A stretch of DNA of 64,000 nucleotides, taken from NCBI GenBank assembly GCA_045565285.1, contig JBJLFR010000004.1, positions 1-64,000 of the forward strand, written 5' to 3'. The stretch is from CACIIZ01 sp045565285. Lineage in GTDB: Bacteria > Pseudomonadota > Alphaproteobacteria > Rhodobacterales > Rhodobacteraceae. Both the position numbers and the translations under genes were made by a program. This document shows, one piece after another, positions 19,075 to 28,100 of the stretch. Below the pieces are notes generated by a model. The model saw nothing but the letters and a program-made list of their open reading frames with translations. It searched no databases and had not been told where the DNA came from. The number at the start of each line of letters is the position of its first letter. Position 1 is the stretch's first letter.

Positions 19075-19996
19075 ATGAATCAACAATTAAAATCTCCTTA
19101 TATAAATGGCTGGCTTGTCGTTGATAAGCCAAGAGGGATAGGTTCTACTGATATAGTAAGTTTAGTTAAGAAAAGAATTGGCTTTAAAAAAGTAGGGCAT
19201 GGGGGGGACTTTAGACCCAGATGCAACTGGTTTACTACCAATTGCCATTGGTGAGGCTACAAAAACGATACGTTTCACTGAAAATTTACTAAAAACTTAT
19301 GAATTTAGAGTTACACTTGGGGTCTCTACAGATACAGATGATGCTTCAGGAAATATAATAAGAAGATCGGAAAAAAGACCTAACACAAACGATATAAGAA
19401 AAGCTCTTAAAAATTTTAAAGGAGAAGTACAACAAACACCCCCCAAATTATCAGCTATTAAATTAAATGGAAGAAGAGCTTATGATTTATTTCGTCAGGG
19501 TTTAAAATTTAAATTATCTCCAAGAAAAATTTATATTAGTAAAGTTGAAATTATTGAAAGAAAAGATTCTGAGAATATTGATCTTAAAATTATATGTGGA
19601 AAAGGTTGTTATGTTAGATCTTTAGCTAGAGATCTTGGAAATGAATTAGGTTGTTTTGCCTATGCGCAAAATATAAGACGAACCGAATATGGACCTTTTA
19701 ATTTAGAGAAGGGTATTCTTCTTGATGATTTAAAATATTTTAAAGAAGACGAAGTAAAAGATAATTTAATTTCTATAAATATTTTGTTAAAAGATCATCC
19801 AAACTTTGAATGTGCAATAGAAAATTTACATATTATTTCAAATGGTAATCCGATTAAAATAACAAATCTGAAAAATAAAGATTACAATTTGGCTTGGACA
19901 CATTATAAAAATATTCCTCTAGCAATTGGAAAAGTAAAAAACTTTGTTTTCTATCCTTTTAGGGTATTAAACATGTTTAATAACATCAATAATTGA
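19075..19996 (+). CDS. truB: tRNA pseudouridine55 synthase (one frameshift)
   Basis: TruB makes the conserved pseudouridine 55 in the tRNA T-loop. The ATG at 19075 starts 'MNQQLKSPYINGWLVVDKP', which contains the normal N-terminal motif. At a run of seven G (19201-19207) the frame changes. With six G the expected 'KVGHGGTLDPDATGLLPIAIG' is restored, including the catalytic aspartate (of LDPDATG). 'KLSAIKLNGRRAYDL' and 'VRSLARDLG' follow. The corrected protein is about 306 residues. It starts 11 bases after rbfA and its stop overlaps the next gene. Confidence 0.92.
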
Positions 19997-20523
19997 TAAA
20001 TATATTAATGCCGGACTTTATATATAAAGAGTTTAAAGAAAATGAAATTGGTTCTAAAGCAATTTTTTCAAAATGTTATAAGTTTAGATATTCTATTACA
20101 AAAAAATTCAGTTCTGGAACAGGAAGATTACTTTTTATACTTTTAAATCCTTCTACTGCAACAGAGAAAGTATATGACCCTACACTTCTTCGGTGTAAAA
20201 AAAGGGCTTCTTATTCGTGTTTTAAACAATTTAGGGTATGTAATTTATTTGCTTATCGGGCAACCGAACCGAAAGAACTCAAAAAAGTTTCTGATCCTAT
20301 AGGTCCGTTTAATGACAAAATTTTAAAAAAAAGTATCAAATGGTCTGACAAAATAATATGCTCATGGGGGAGATTTGGAACTTTAAATGATAGAGATTTA
20401 GAAGTTACCCACATGATAAAAAAGTATAAAACTCCTGTTTTTCATCTAGGTTTAACTAAAAATAATCAACCAAAACACCTTTTATATATTAACTATAGTA
20501 AAATTCTAACTAAATGGTTTTAA
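19993..20523 (+). CDS. DUF1643 family protein
   Basis: A 176-residue cytoplasmic protein matching DUF1643. The recognisable stretch is 'LLFILLNPSTATEKVYDPT' followed by 'VCNLFAYRATEPKEL' and 'IICSWGRFG'. The function of this family is not established. The TTG at 19993 overlaps the truB stop; an ATG at 20008 is the alternative and neither has a strong ribosome site. It sits between truB and rpsO, where most bacteria have no gene, so it is probably part of the same transcript. Homologues are often found as single genes in accessory positions. Confidence 0.8.
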   Translation: MINILMPDFIYKEFKENEIGSKAIFSKCYKFRYSITKKFSSGTGRLLFILLNPSTATEKVYDPTLLRCKKRASYSCFKQFRVCNLFAYRATEPKELKKVSDPIGPFNDKILKKSIKWSDKIICSWGRFGTLNDRDLEVTHMIKKYKTPVFHLGLTKNNQPKHLLYINYSKILTKWF

Positions 20524-20572
20524 AAAGACTTTTCAAATTTTAAAAAAAAGGATATATCCAATATCTAAGATA

Positions 20573-20595
20573 CTGACTGGACGACATCCTGGCAG
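20573..20595 (+). promoter_or_regulatory. Possible rpsO leader hairpin
   Basis: In the 98-base gap before rpsO the segment CTGACTGGA...TCCTGGCAG can fold into an imperfect stem with a CGACA loop, just upstream of the AAGGAG ribosome site. A palindromic GGATATATCC lies about 25 bases earlier. S15 represses its own translation in several bacteria through leader structures, so this is a candidate. The link is inference from position only. Confidence 0.25.
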
Positions 20596-20621
20596 ATTTA
20601 GATTAAATAAAGGAGATAAAG

Positions 20622-20891
20622 ATGTCGATTGATTCAAAAACCAAACAAGAATTAATAAAAAAATTTGCAAAAAAAGAAAATGATACTGGATCACCAGAAG
20701 TTCAAGTTGCAATTTTAACTACTAGAATTACAAACTTGTCTGAACATTTCAAAACTCATAAAAAAGATAATCATTCAAGACGTGGGCTTTTAAAACTTGT
20801 ATCACAAAGAAGAAAAATTCTAGACTACGTTAAATCTAAGGATGAAAATCGTTATAAGATTTTAATTCAGGAACTTGGAATTAGAAGATAA
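20622..20891 (+). CDS. rpsO: 30S ribosomal protein S15
   Basis: S15 is a primary 16S rRNA-binding protein of the 30S platform. The 89-residue product is full length, with 'NDTGSPEVQVAILTTRI' (about residues 20-36), 'HKKDNHSRRGLLKLVSQRR' (about 50-68) and the end 'LGIRR'. A good AAGGAG lies 7-12 bases before the ATG. It is followed after 87 bases by pnp, the standard order. Confidence 0.97.
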   Translation: MSIDSKTKQELIKKFAKKENDTGSPEVQVAILTTRITNLSEHFKTHKKDNHSRRGLLKLVSQRRKILDYVKSKDENRYKILIQELGIRR

Positions 20892-20978
20892 TTAAAACTT
20901 AGTTAATTCTAAGAAACAACATAAGATTTAATTCAGTAAAAAAAGTAATATTATATGTATGGATAAAATGTCAAAAGG

Positions 20979-23108
20979 ATGGATATGTTAAAGGCGATAA
21001 AAAAAACAATAACTTGGGGTCATGAAAAACTTACACTTGAAACAGGAAAAATAGCAAGACAGGCTGATTCATCAGTTATAGCAACTTATGGTGAAACTGT
21101 AGTAATGGCTAATGTGGTCTATGCCAAAGAGGCTAGACCAGGCCAAGACTTTTTTCCATTGACTGTTAATTATCAAGAAAAATATTATGCTGCAGGTAAA
21201 ATTCCCGGTGGTTTTTTTAAAAGAGAAGCTAGGCCTACTGAAAAAGAAACACTTACAAGTCGTCTTATAGATCGACCAATCAGACCTTTATTTGTAGAGG
21301 GATTCAAAAATGAGGTCCAGGTTACTTGTACAGTTTTAAGCCATGATGGCGAAAACGACCCAGATATTATTGCAATGATTGCGGCATCTGCTGCACTTAC
21401 TCTATCTGGAGCACCTTTTTTAGGACCTATTGGAGTTGCTAGGGTTGGTTTTGTTGAAGACTCATACGTTCTTAATCCCTCAATAGAGGATATGGTTAGT
21501 ATAAGAGAAAATTCAAAACAAAGATTAGACCTTGTGGTAGCAGGAACTCAAGACGCAGTTATGATGGTCGAATCTGAGGCTTATGAACTTAGTGAAAAAG
21601 AGATGCTTGGTGCTGTCAAATTTGGTCATGAACAAATGCAAAAGGTTATAGAACTCATCATAAGTTTGGCAGAAAAAACAGCAAATGAACCTTTTAATTT
21701 TAAACAGTCTGATAATAAAGAATTAGTAAATAAAATAAAATCACTTGGTGAAAAAGCTATAAGTAAAGCATTTTCAATTGCTGACAAACAAGAAAGGCAA
21801 AATACATTAAACGATATTAAACAAGATGTTTTAAATAATCTTTCAGAAGAAGAATTAGAAAATGAAGAATTAGATTATTGTTTCAAAAAAATTGAATCTG
21901 AAATTGTAAGATCAAATATCCTCAAAAAAGGAAAAAGAATAGATGGAAGAAAACTCGATAAAGTTCGACAAATTGAGAGTGAAACACGGTTTTTACCTAG
22001 AACTCATGGATCTGCTTTGTTTACAAGAGGTGAAACTCAAGCGATAGTTACTACAACTCTTGGTACTGGTGAGGATGAACAAATAATAGATGCTCTTCAC
22101 GGAGAAGGAAGGTCTAAATTTTTGCTGCACTATAATTTCCCCCCATATTCAGTTGGGGAAACTGGAAGAGCTTTAGGACCAGGTAGAAGAGAAATAGGAC
22201 ATGGAAAATTAGCATGGAGAGCATTACAAGCTGTCTTACCAAAAAATTCTGATTTCCCGTACACTATTAGAATTGTATCTGAAATAACTGAGTCTAATGG
22301 ATCTTCATCAATGGCTACAGTTTGTGGAGCTTCTTTATCTATGATGGATGCAGGCGTACCATTGAAAAGTGCTGTAGCAGGAGTAGCAATGGGTCTTATT
22401 TTGGAAGGAAAAGAATCTGCAGTTCTTACAGATATTTTGGGTGATGAAGATCACTTAGGTGATATGGATTTTAAAGTTGCTGGAACCTCTGAAGGAATAA
22501 CATCCTTACAAATGGATATTAAAGTTGCTGGAATTACACCCGTAATTATGGAAAAAGCATTAGAACAAGCCAATAAAGGAAGACTTCATATCTTAGATGA
22601 AATGTCAAAATCTATTAGTGAGGCTGGGGATTTTTCTAAATATGCTCCAAAAATTGAGACACTAAAAATTGCAACTGATAAAATAAGAGAAGTAATTGGA
22701 TCTGGAGGAAAGATGATCCGAGAAATTGTCGAAGTTTCTGGTGCAAAAGTTGATATAAATGATGAAGGAATAATAAAGATAGCATCAAATGATTCTGAAA
22801 AAATTAATAAAGCTAAAGAGCTAATTAAATCTATAGTAGATGATCCAGAAGTTGGTAAAATTTATAATGGTAAAATTGTTAAACTTATGGAATTCGGAGC
22901 TTTTGTAAATTTCTTTGGTAAAAAAGATGGATTAGTTCATGTAAGTCAGATTTCAACTGAAAGGGTGTCTCACCCTAAAGATTTACTTAAAGAGGGTCAG
23001 GAAGTAAAAGTAAAATTGATTGGCTTTGATGATAGAGGTAAAGTTCGTTTATCTATGAAAATTGTAGATCAAAAAACTGGTAAAGAGATCTCACAAAATA
23101 AATCATAG
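20979..23108 (+). CDS. pnp: Polynucleotide phosphorylase
   Basis: PNPase degrades RNA 3' to 5' with phosphate and is part of the RNA degradosome. The 709-residue protein has two RNase PH domains (about 10-140 and 320-545, the second with 'GEGRSKFLLHYNFPPYSVGE' and 'GDEDHLGDMDFKVAGT'), a KH domain ('REVIGSGGKMIREI', about 568-581) and a C-terminal S1 domain (about 628-700, 'DGLVHVSQIS'). A second ATG two codons in, spaced better from AAAAGG, may be the real start. It has the usual length and shows no damage. Confidence 0.96.
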   Translation: MDMLKAIKKTITWGHEKLTLETGKIARQADSSVIATYGETVVMANVVYAKEARPGQDFFPLTVNYQEKYYAAGKIPGGFFKREARPTEKETLTSRLIDRPIRPLFVEGFKNEVQVTCTVLSHDGENDPDIIAMIAASAALTLSGAPFLGPIGVARVGFVEDSYVLNPSIEDMVSIRENSKQRLDLVVAGTQDAVMMVESEAYELSEKEMLGAVKFGHEQMQKVIELIISLAEKTANEPFNFKQSDNKELVNKIKSLGEKAISKAFSIADKQERQNTLNDIKQDVLNNLSEEELENEELDYCFKKIESEIVRSNILKKGKRIDGRKLDKVRQIESETRFLPRTHGSALFTRGETQAIVTTTLGTGEDEQIIDALHGEGRSKFLLHYNFPPYSVGETGRALGPGRREIGHGKLAWRALQAVLPKNSDFPYTIRIVSEITESNGSSSMATVCGASLSMMDAGVPLKSAVAGVAMGLILEGKESAVLTDILGDEDHLGDMDFKVAGTSEGITSLQMDIKVAGITPVIMEKALEQANKGRLHILDEMSKSISEAGDFSKYAPKIETLKIATDKIREVIGSGGKMIREIVEVSGAKVDINDEGIIKIASNDSEKINKAKELIKSIVDDPEVGKIYNGKIVKLMEFGAFVNFFGKKDGLVHVSQISTERVSHPKDLLKEGQEVKVKLIGFDDRGKVRLSMKIVDQKTGKEISQNKS

Positions 23109-23130
23109 AATTTTTATTTGATTAAATAAG

Positions 23131-23874
23131 CTATAATTTTTTTTCTAAAATTTGATAGTAAAATTTGTTAGCTTTTTCTATGATAATCTTGTCTTTTTTT
23201 GACATGATCATATTCTCGTCATTAGTAGTGTAGGATTTAGTTCTTTTACTAAATCCTATAGTTTTGTTGATTTCATGGTACCAGTGAGCTCCCCAAATTC
23301 CATCGTATTTTTTTGGACCAGGACTCCAAGTTAACATAGATCTATAAAAAGGAATTTCTAGATTATCACATAGTTTTTTAAGTGTAATCTCAGGATGGTT
23401 TTGTAGATCATCTGCATCAATTATTAATGGAAAATAACTTAACCTTTTATAAATGAATTCGTGTATTTCATAAAGTTGTTGATACCCTAAATCTTTAAAT
23501 TTGTAATTTTTATTTTTTTTCTTGTAAGATTTTAAAACTAACTCTGGTTTTCTAATCAAAATAACATTCTTAAGAGAAGAGATAAAATTTCTGTAATAAT
23601 TATCAATCATATGATGTGTCATATGTTTTTGGTATTGATATAATCTATTTACTTGACCCTTAACACAATAATTAGAAACTTCTTTATAATCTGATAATTG
23701 ACTTCTTATGATTTTATCACTCATAGGATGTTGAATTCCGGTCTTTTTTAAATACGCTGCATAAAATGGTTCATCTAAAATTTCGAAATCACTTCTTGTA
23801 CCAAAACTCCTCATAAGTACCGTTGATAAATTTCTAGGCCCTGACCATACTGCTATACGTTTAATATTTTTCAA
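23131..23874 (-). CDS. Sulfotransferase-like protein paired with class-IV aminotransferase
   Basis: A 247-residue cytoplasmic protein beginning with 'VWSGPRNLSTVLMRSF' (about residues 9-24), which resembles the 5'-phosphosulfate loop of P-loop sulfotransferases. 'ILIRKPELVLKSY' (about 106-118) resembles the 3'-phosphate site. The ATG lies inside the 3' end of the upstream aminotransferase gene (14-base overlap), so the two are translated together. From family knowledge, plants have proteins annotated as branched-chain aminotransferase-like that join these two domains in one chain. The substrate is unknown, and true PAPS use is inferred. Confidence 0.7.
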   Translation of the reverse strand: MKNIKRIAVWSGPRNLSTVLMRSFGTRSDFEILDEPFYAAYLKKTGIQHPMSDKIIRSQLSDYKEVSNYCVKGQVNRLYQYQKHMTHHMIDNYYRNFISSLKNVILIRKPELVLKSYKKKNKNYKFKDLGYQQLYEIHEFIYKRLSYFPLIIDADDLQNHPEITLKKLCDNLEIPFYRSMLTWSPGPKKYDGIWGAHWYHEINKTIGFSKRTKSYTTNDENMIMSKKDKIIIEKANKFYYQILEKKL

Positions 23875-24763
23875 TTAAATCCTCATATGCGGCTCTTAAT
23901 ATTTGTAAAATTGACCCTTTATTTTTGCAATTGATTTTGTGTCCGTCTAGGGATTCTACTCTCGTTAATCCACCAAAAGTACCAGTTAAAAATATCTCAT
24001 CCGCAGAGTAAGAATCCAACAACGTAAAGTTTTTTTCAAAGATAGGTATATTTAAATCTTTGCAAAGATTAATAACATTCTTTCTAGTAACACCGTTCAT
24101 ACAATAATCACCAGTAGACGTCCAAACTTCTTTCCCCTTTACTATAAACAAATTACAAGAATTAGTAGTATTTACAAAACCGTAAGGGTCCAGCATTAAT
24201 GCTTCATCTCCTCCAACGCGTGTTGCTTGAATACAAGCTAATACACAATTAAGTTTGGAATGACTGTTTAACTTAGGGTCTTGTATCATTGGAAGTGCTC
24301 TTACTTGCGGAACCGTTATTAGCTTAATATCATTTTTAGAATCTTTCAGGGATGGCTTAGAATGTTCCATTATTATAACATAGGTAGGTCCATAAATTGA
24401 AAATCCAGGGTGCTGAAATGGTTTTATTTTTTTTCCCCTAGTAACCATAAATCTAGCATAAACATCAGTAGACATATCGTTGGAAAATCTTGTTTTTTCT
24501 AGTTCTTGAAAAATTTGCTCCTTTGAAAGATTTAATTTAATTTCAACTAGCTTTAAGGCTTCAAAAAGTCTATTAATATGATCTTCAAAAAAAATCCATT
24601 TTTTTTTGTTAAGTCTTAATCCTTCCCAAATTCCATCACCTAAAAGAAAACCACTGTCAAAAACTGAAACCTTTGCATTATCTCTATTCAGTAATTTCCC
24701 AGAAATATTAATTTTAATTTTTAAATTTCTTTTATCTTCAGTAGAACTGTGAGTTATAGATAT
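23861..24763 (-). CDS. Class-IV (BCAT/DAAT-like) aminotransferase, no normal start codon
   Basis: A fold-type IV PLP aminotransferase. The conserved N-terminus is 'KVSVFDSGFLLGDGIWEG', followed by 'FFEDHINRLFEA'. PLP-region marks are 'DPKLNSHSKLNCVLA', 'GFVNTTNSCNLFIV' (the usual Glu after GxV is replaced, apparently a trait of this subfamily) and 'STGDYCMNGVTRKNVI'. The frame is open from 24784, but no ATG, GTG or TTG occurs before codon 24475, deep inside the domain. The conserved sequence begins at about 24730, so a non-standard start (ATA at 24763 or ATT/CTG later) or a base error is needed. The end overlaps the sulfotransferase gene. Confidence 0.75.
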   Translation of the reverse strand: MSITHSSTEDKRNLKIKINISGKLLNRDNAKVSVFDSGFLLGDGIWEGLRLNKKKWIFFEDHINRLFEALKLVEIKLNLSKEQIFQELEKTRFSNDMSTDVYARFMVTRGKKIKPFQHPGFSIYGPTYVIIMEHSKPSLKDSKNDIKLITVPQVRALPMIQDPKLNSHSKLNCVLACIQATRVGGDEALMLDPYGFVNTTNSCNLFIVKGKEVWTSTGDYCMNGVTRKNVINLCKDLNIPIFEKNFTLLDSYSADEIFLTGTFGGLTRVESLDGHKINCKNKGSILQILRAAYEDLIEKY

Positions 24764-24820
24764 GATTAAATCCCAACTAAAAAATTAATGTCTACAGTAA
24801 CATATAACCTAAGGTAATAT

Positions 24821-25879
24821 TTAAAGCCATCCAGATAATTCATTCTCTAAAATTTTTATTAGAGCTTTAATATGATCAGTTCTATCATTTAAACAAGGAA
24901 TATATAAAAAAGATTTTCCCCCTGATTCTGAAAAACTATCTGCTATTTCTTCATTTATTTCTTCTAATGTCTCAACACAATCAGAAGAAAAAGCTGGTGC
25001 TACAACTGCAATATTTTTTTTACCTTTTTTTGCTAATTCAGCTACATAATCAACTGTTGAAGGCCCAACCCACTTTTCAGGACCAAATTTTGATTGAAAC
25101 GTTGTTGTGAAATGAGATTTATCCCACTTAAGTGTTTCTGCTAGTAATCTTGTTGTTTTTTGACATTGGCAGTGATATGGATCACCAGCCATTAAGTATC
25201 TCTCTGGAACACCATGATATGAAACTACTAAGTGTTGAGGTTTTGGTATAGCTTTAACATATGCTTCCTTAATTGATTTCGCTAAAGCATCCAAATAAAA
25301 ATCATTGTCAAAATATGCTGGTACAGTTCTAAATGCAGGTTGCCACTTCATTTTCATAAGCGTTCTAAATGCTTGATCATTAGCTGTAGCGGTTGTTGGA
25401 CCTGCATACTGGGGATACAAAGGAAAAAAAATTATTTTTTCGCAACCTACAGATTGTAGATTTCTTATAGCCTTTTCTGTAGACGGATTTCCATACCTCA
25501 TGCAAAAGTCCAAGATAACATTATTTCCATATTTTTTTGTAAAATGGTTAGATATTTTCTTTAACTGCATCTTAGTTATGGTAAGTAGCGGACTCTCATT
25601 TTGTTTTTTATTCCAAATACTTTTGTATGCTTCTCCAGAAGAAAAAGGTCTTTTTGATAAAATAACAAGTTGAAGTAATGGTTGCCATAGCCATTTTGGA
25701 TAATCTATAACTCTTTGATCAGATAAAAATTCGTTTAAATAACGACGCATTGACCAATAATCAGTATTATCAGGTGTGCCTAAATTAGCAATTAGTATCC
25801 CAACTTTTGGTGAAGGGATTTGAGGATGATCTTTATCTGCAAATTTTAGCCTACCTACCCCAGGTTTTTGTAATTTCAA
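24821..25879 (-). CDS. hemH: Ferrochelatase
   Basis: HemH inserts Fe2+ into protoporphyrin IX, the last step of haem synthesis. The product has 352 residues. Visible marks are 'GILIANLGTPD' at the N-terminus, 'VVSYHGVPERYL' with the metal-binding His, 'TTFQSKFGPEKWVGPST' and 'DCVETLEEINEE' with the catalytic Glu region. A 'DPYHCQCQKTT' segment adds two cysteines, but four properly spaced cluster cysteines are not evident. It complements hemF at 12.2 kb. Confidence 0.94.
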   Translation of the reverse strand: MKLQKPGVGRLKFADKDHPQIPSPKVGILIANLGTPDNTDYWSMRRYLNEFLSDQRVIDYPKWLWQPLLQLVILSKRPFSSGEAYKSIWNKKQNESPLLTITKMQLKKISNHFTKKYGNNVILDFCMRYGNPSTEKAIRNLQSVGCEKIIFFPLYPQYAGPTTATANDQAFRTLMKMKWQPAFRTVPAYFDNDFYLDALAKSIKEAYVKAIPKPQHLVVSYHGVPERYLMAGDPYHCQCQKTTRLLAETLKWDKSHFTTTFQSKFGPEKWVGPSTVDYVAELAKKGKKNIAVVAPAFSSDCVETLEEINEEIADSFSESGGKSFLYIPCLNDRTDHIKALIKILENELSGWL

Positions 25880-25986
25880 CTGACCATCCCGATTTATAGA
25901 TTTTGAATATCTTAATAATACATATAGGATAGTTAAGTGTATCTATTTTTTTTTCAATGAACCATTAAGAAAACTTTAAATCTTTT

Positions 25987-26748
25987 TTAAATTAAAGATT
26001 TAGGTTTGGAGTTCCATCCTGTTAGGCAAATTATGTCAAATGTAGCAACATATTTATTATTTATTTTATTTGATAAAAAATTTTTTTCGTAAAATTCTAA
26101 AACATCCTTTAAAAAAGTTTTTGTTAAAACCCTTTTACTTCTTTTTAACAAACAGTTTGTTTCTCCCATAAGTTTTAAATCTTTGATTAAATGCAATGGA
26201 TTTTGATATTCAATTTCAAAATGAAGCTTATCAGTAACACAAAATTTAAATCCTGACCTCCTTAATAGTGCACCATAAGTAGGAGTATCTATCATAGGAT
26301 GTACTCTTGGGGAAGCACGACCAAAGTTTTTTATCTCAGCATGTTCAAATGATCTCCTTAATTCAAATAAACTTTGTTCACCAAAAGCGTACCCAAAAAA
26401 AATACCATTTTTTTTTAATCCAAACCTCATTTGTACTAATTTAGAAATTGGATCATTAGCAGTATGCAAGTGAAAGGCACTAATAATAAAATCTTGATAA
26501 CTAGGTGAAATTTTAAGAAATTTCTCATCATCGATATAGCTAATTTTGTTTTGACTTATATTATCAGCCCAGTATTTTGCAAAAGGACCAACTATTAATG
26601 TTTCTAAAAAGTCATCTCCAGTTTCAATTATTCTATCTTTTAAATCACGAATAGCTAAGCTATGCAAAAAAGTAGGAAATTTACTTATAATCCTTTTTTT
26701 CCTAGTATTAATTAGGTTTTCATCAAAAATATTTTGTTGATCTGTCAT
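25987..26748 (-). CDS. NDUFAF5/BioC-like methyltransferase-fold protein
   Basis: The 253-residue protein resembles alphaproteobacterial relatives of NDUFAF5, a methyltransferase-fold complex I assembly factor. Family marks are 'LVQMRFGLKKNGIFFGYAFG', 'SLFELRRSFEHAEIKNFG' and 'RASPRVHPMID' followed by 'YGALLRRSGF'. The usual glycine-rich SAM motif I is hard to see ('FLETLIVGPFAKYW' occupies its place), so SAM binding may be altered. It diverges from a Nit-type amidase gene; the two are neighbours in many alphaproteobacteria. Confidence 0.78.
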   Translation of the reverse strand: MTDQQNIFDENLINTRKKRIISKFPTFLHSLAIRDLKDRIIETGDDFLETLIVGPFAKYWADNISQNKISYIDDEKFLKISPSYQDFIISAFHLHTANDPISKLVQMRFGLKKNGIFFGYAFGEQSLFELRRSFEHAEIKNFGRASPRVHPMIDTPTYGALLRRSGFKFCVTDKLHFEIEYQNPLHLIKDLKLMGETNCLLKRSKRVLTKTFLKDVLEFYEKNFLSNKINNKYVATFDIICLTGWNSKPKSLI

Positions 26749-26826
26749 AAGGTAGTAATTTATAAAAATTAAAAGAATAAAAAGAAATTTTTATTTATCA
26801 AAATTGGTATTATGTAGTTTCAAAAA

Positions 26827-27597
26827 ATGAGCCCAGATCTTAAAATAGGTATTATACAATTAACTTCAAATGATAATTTGAAAGATAATTGTATTCAATT
26901 GGAGTATTATTTCAATCAATGTTTAAAAGATAGAGCTAATTTTATTTTAAGTCCTGAAGTTTCAAATTTTATCTCCACAAATACTGAACTTAGAAAAAAA
27001 ACTATAAAATTTGAAAAAGAAGACCTAATGATTAATAAAGTAAAAGAGTTATGTTGTAAATTTAAAGTTTGGTCATTGATTGGCTCAGTTGTACTAAAAA
27101 TAAAACAAGAAGGAAAAGATAAATTTGTGAACAGATCTATACTAATAGATCCATATGGAAAAATCGCAGCAAGATATGATAAAATACATATGTTCGATGT
27201 AATTTTGAACAAAAATGAAACTTATAAAGAGTCAAAAAGTTTTAAGCCAGGAAGAAAAATAATATTAGCAAAAACACCATTTGCTAATATTGGATTAACT
27301 ATTTGTTATGACATAAGGTTCCCATACTTATTCAGTAAACTCAAAATTAGTGGTGCAGATATTATTTGCTTACCTTCTGCATTTACAATGAAAACAGGAA
27401 AAGATCACTGGGAAACCTTAATTAAAGCTCGTGCTATAGAAAATAAGATTTATATTGTTGCACCAGCTCAATGTGGGCAAAATACCTCATCTAGAAAAAC
27501 TTGGGGGCATTCATTAGTTGTAAACCCTCATGGAATAATATTGTGTGATTTAGGAAGTAAGGCAGGCTACTGTGTTTTAAAATTAAAAAATGATTAA
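26827..27597 (+). CDS. Nit1/Nit2-type carbon-nitrogen hydrolase
   Basis: A nitrilase-superfamily amidase of 256 residues. The Glu-Lys-Cys triad is visible in 'FILSPEVSNF' (about residue 43), 'RYDKIHMFDV' (about 120) and 'LTICYDIRFPYLF' (about 160). In this branch the known activity is hydrolysis of deaminated glutathione or omega-amides such as alpha-ketoglutaramate. The genomic position beside the NDUFAF5-like gene fits that branch. It is intact and cytoplasmic. Confidence 0.87.
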   Translation: MSPDLKIGIIQLTSNDNLKDNCIQLEYYFNQCLKDRANFILSPEVSNFISTNTELRKKTIKFEKEDLMINKVKELCCKFKVWSLIGSVVLKIKQEGKDKFVNRSILIDPYGKIAARYDKIHMFDVILNKNETYKESKSFKPGRKIILAKTPFANIGLTICYDIRFPYLFSKLKISGADIICLPSAFTMKTGKDHWETLIKARAIENKIYIVAPAQCGQNTSSRKTWGHSLVVNPHGIILCDLGSKAGYCVLKLKND

Positions 27598-27659
27598 GTG
27601 TTGCAAATTTTCAGAGATATTATAGCTTATGTTGTAGGAAATGAATACAAATCATATAA

Positions 27660-28100
27660 ATGAAAAATAAACCAAATAATTTGGCTCCACTCATTTTATT
27701 TTCTGAAATTTCAACTATTGACCTATTAATAAAAGCACAAATTTCAAAAATATTACCTAATAGTATGGCTATATCTCATTTATCAGTATTGAATCATTTA
27801 TCTTCTATAAAAAAAGAAAAAACACCAATGCAATTAGCAAAAAGTTTTCATGTAACAAAAGGTGCTATGACAAATACCCTTTCAAAATTAGAAGCATCTG
27901 GATATATAAATATTAGACCAGATTGGAATGATGCTAGAAAAAAACAAATTACTATTAGTAAAGCTGGAGTCGAGGCTCAACTTGAGGCTATAAAATCAAT
28001 TACACCAATTTTAAATAAAGCAATTAGCAAGCTTGGTAAAGATAAAGCAACTTTAGTTTTACCAATTATAAGAGAACTTAGGAATATTTTGAGTAAGTAA
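27660..28100 (+). CDS. MarR-family transcriptional regulator
   Basis: A 146-residue winged-helix regulator. The DNA-binding part is 'TPMQLAKSFHVTKGAMTNTL' and then 'SKLEASGYINIRPDWNDARKKQ' (about residues 56-98), where the D-x-R turn of the MarR wing is clear. Helices at both ends would form the dimer. The stop codon is directly followed by the ATG of the next gene, so it probably regulates or is expressed with that gene. The ligand is unknown. Confidence 0.88.
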   Translation: MKNKPNNLAPLILFSEISTIDLLIKAQISKILPNSMAISHLSVLNHLSSIKKEKTPMQLAKSFHVTKGAMTNTLSKLEASGYINIRPDWNDARKKQITISKAGVEAQLEAIKSITPILNKAISKLGKDKATLVLPIIRELRNILSK

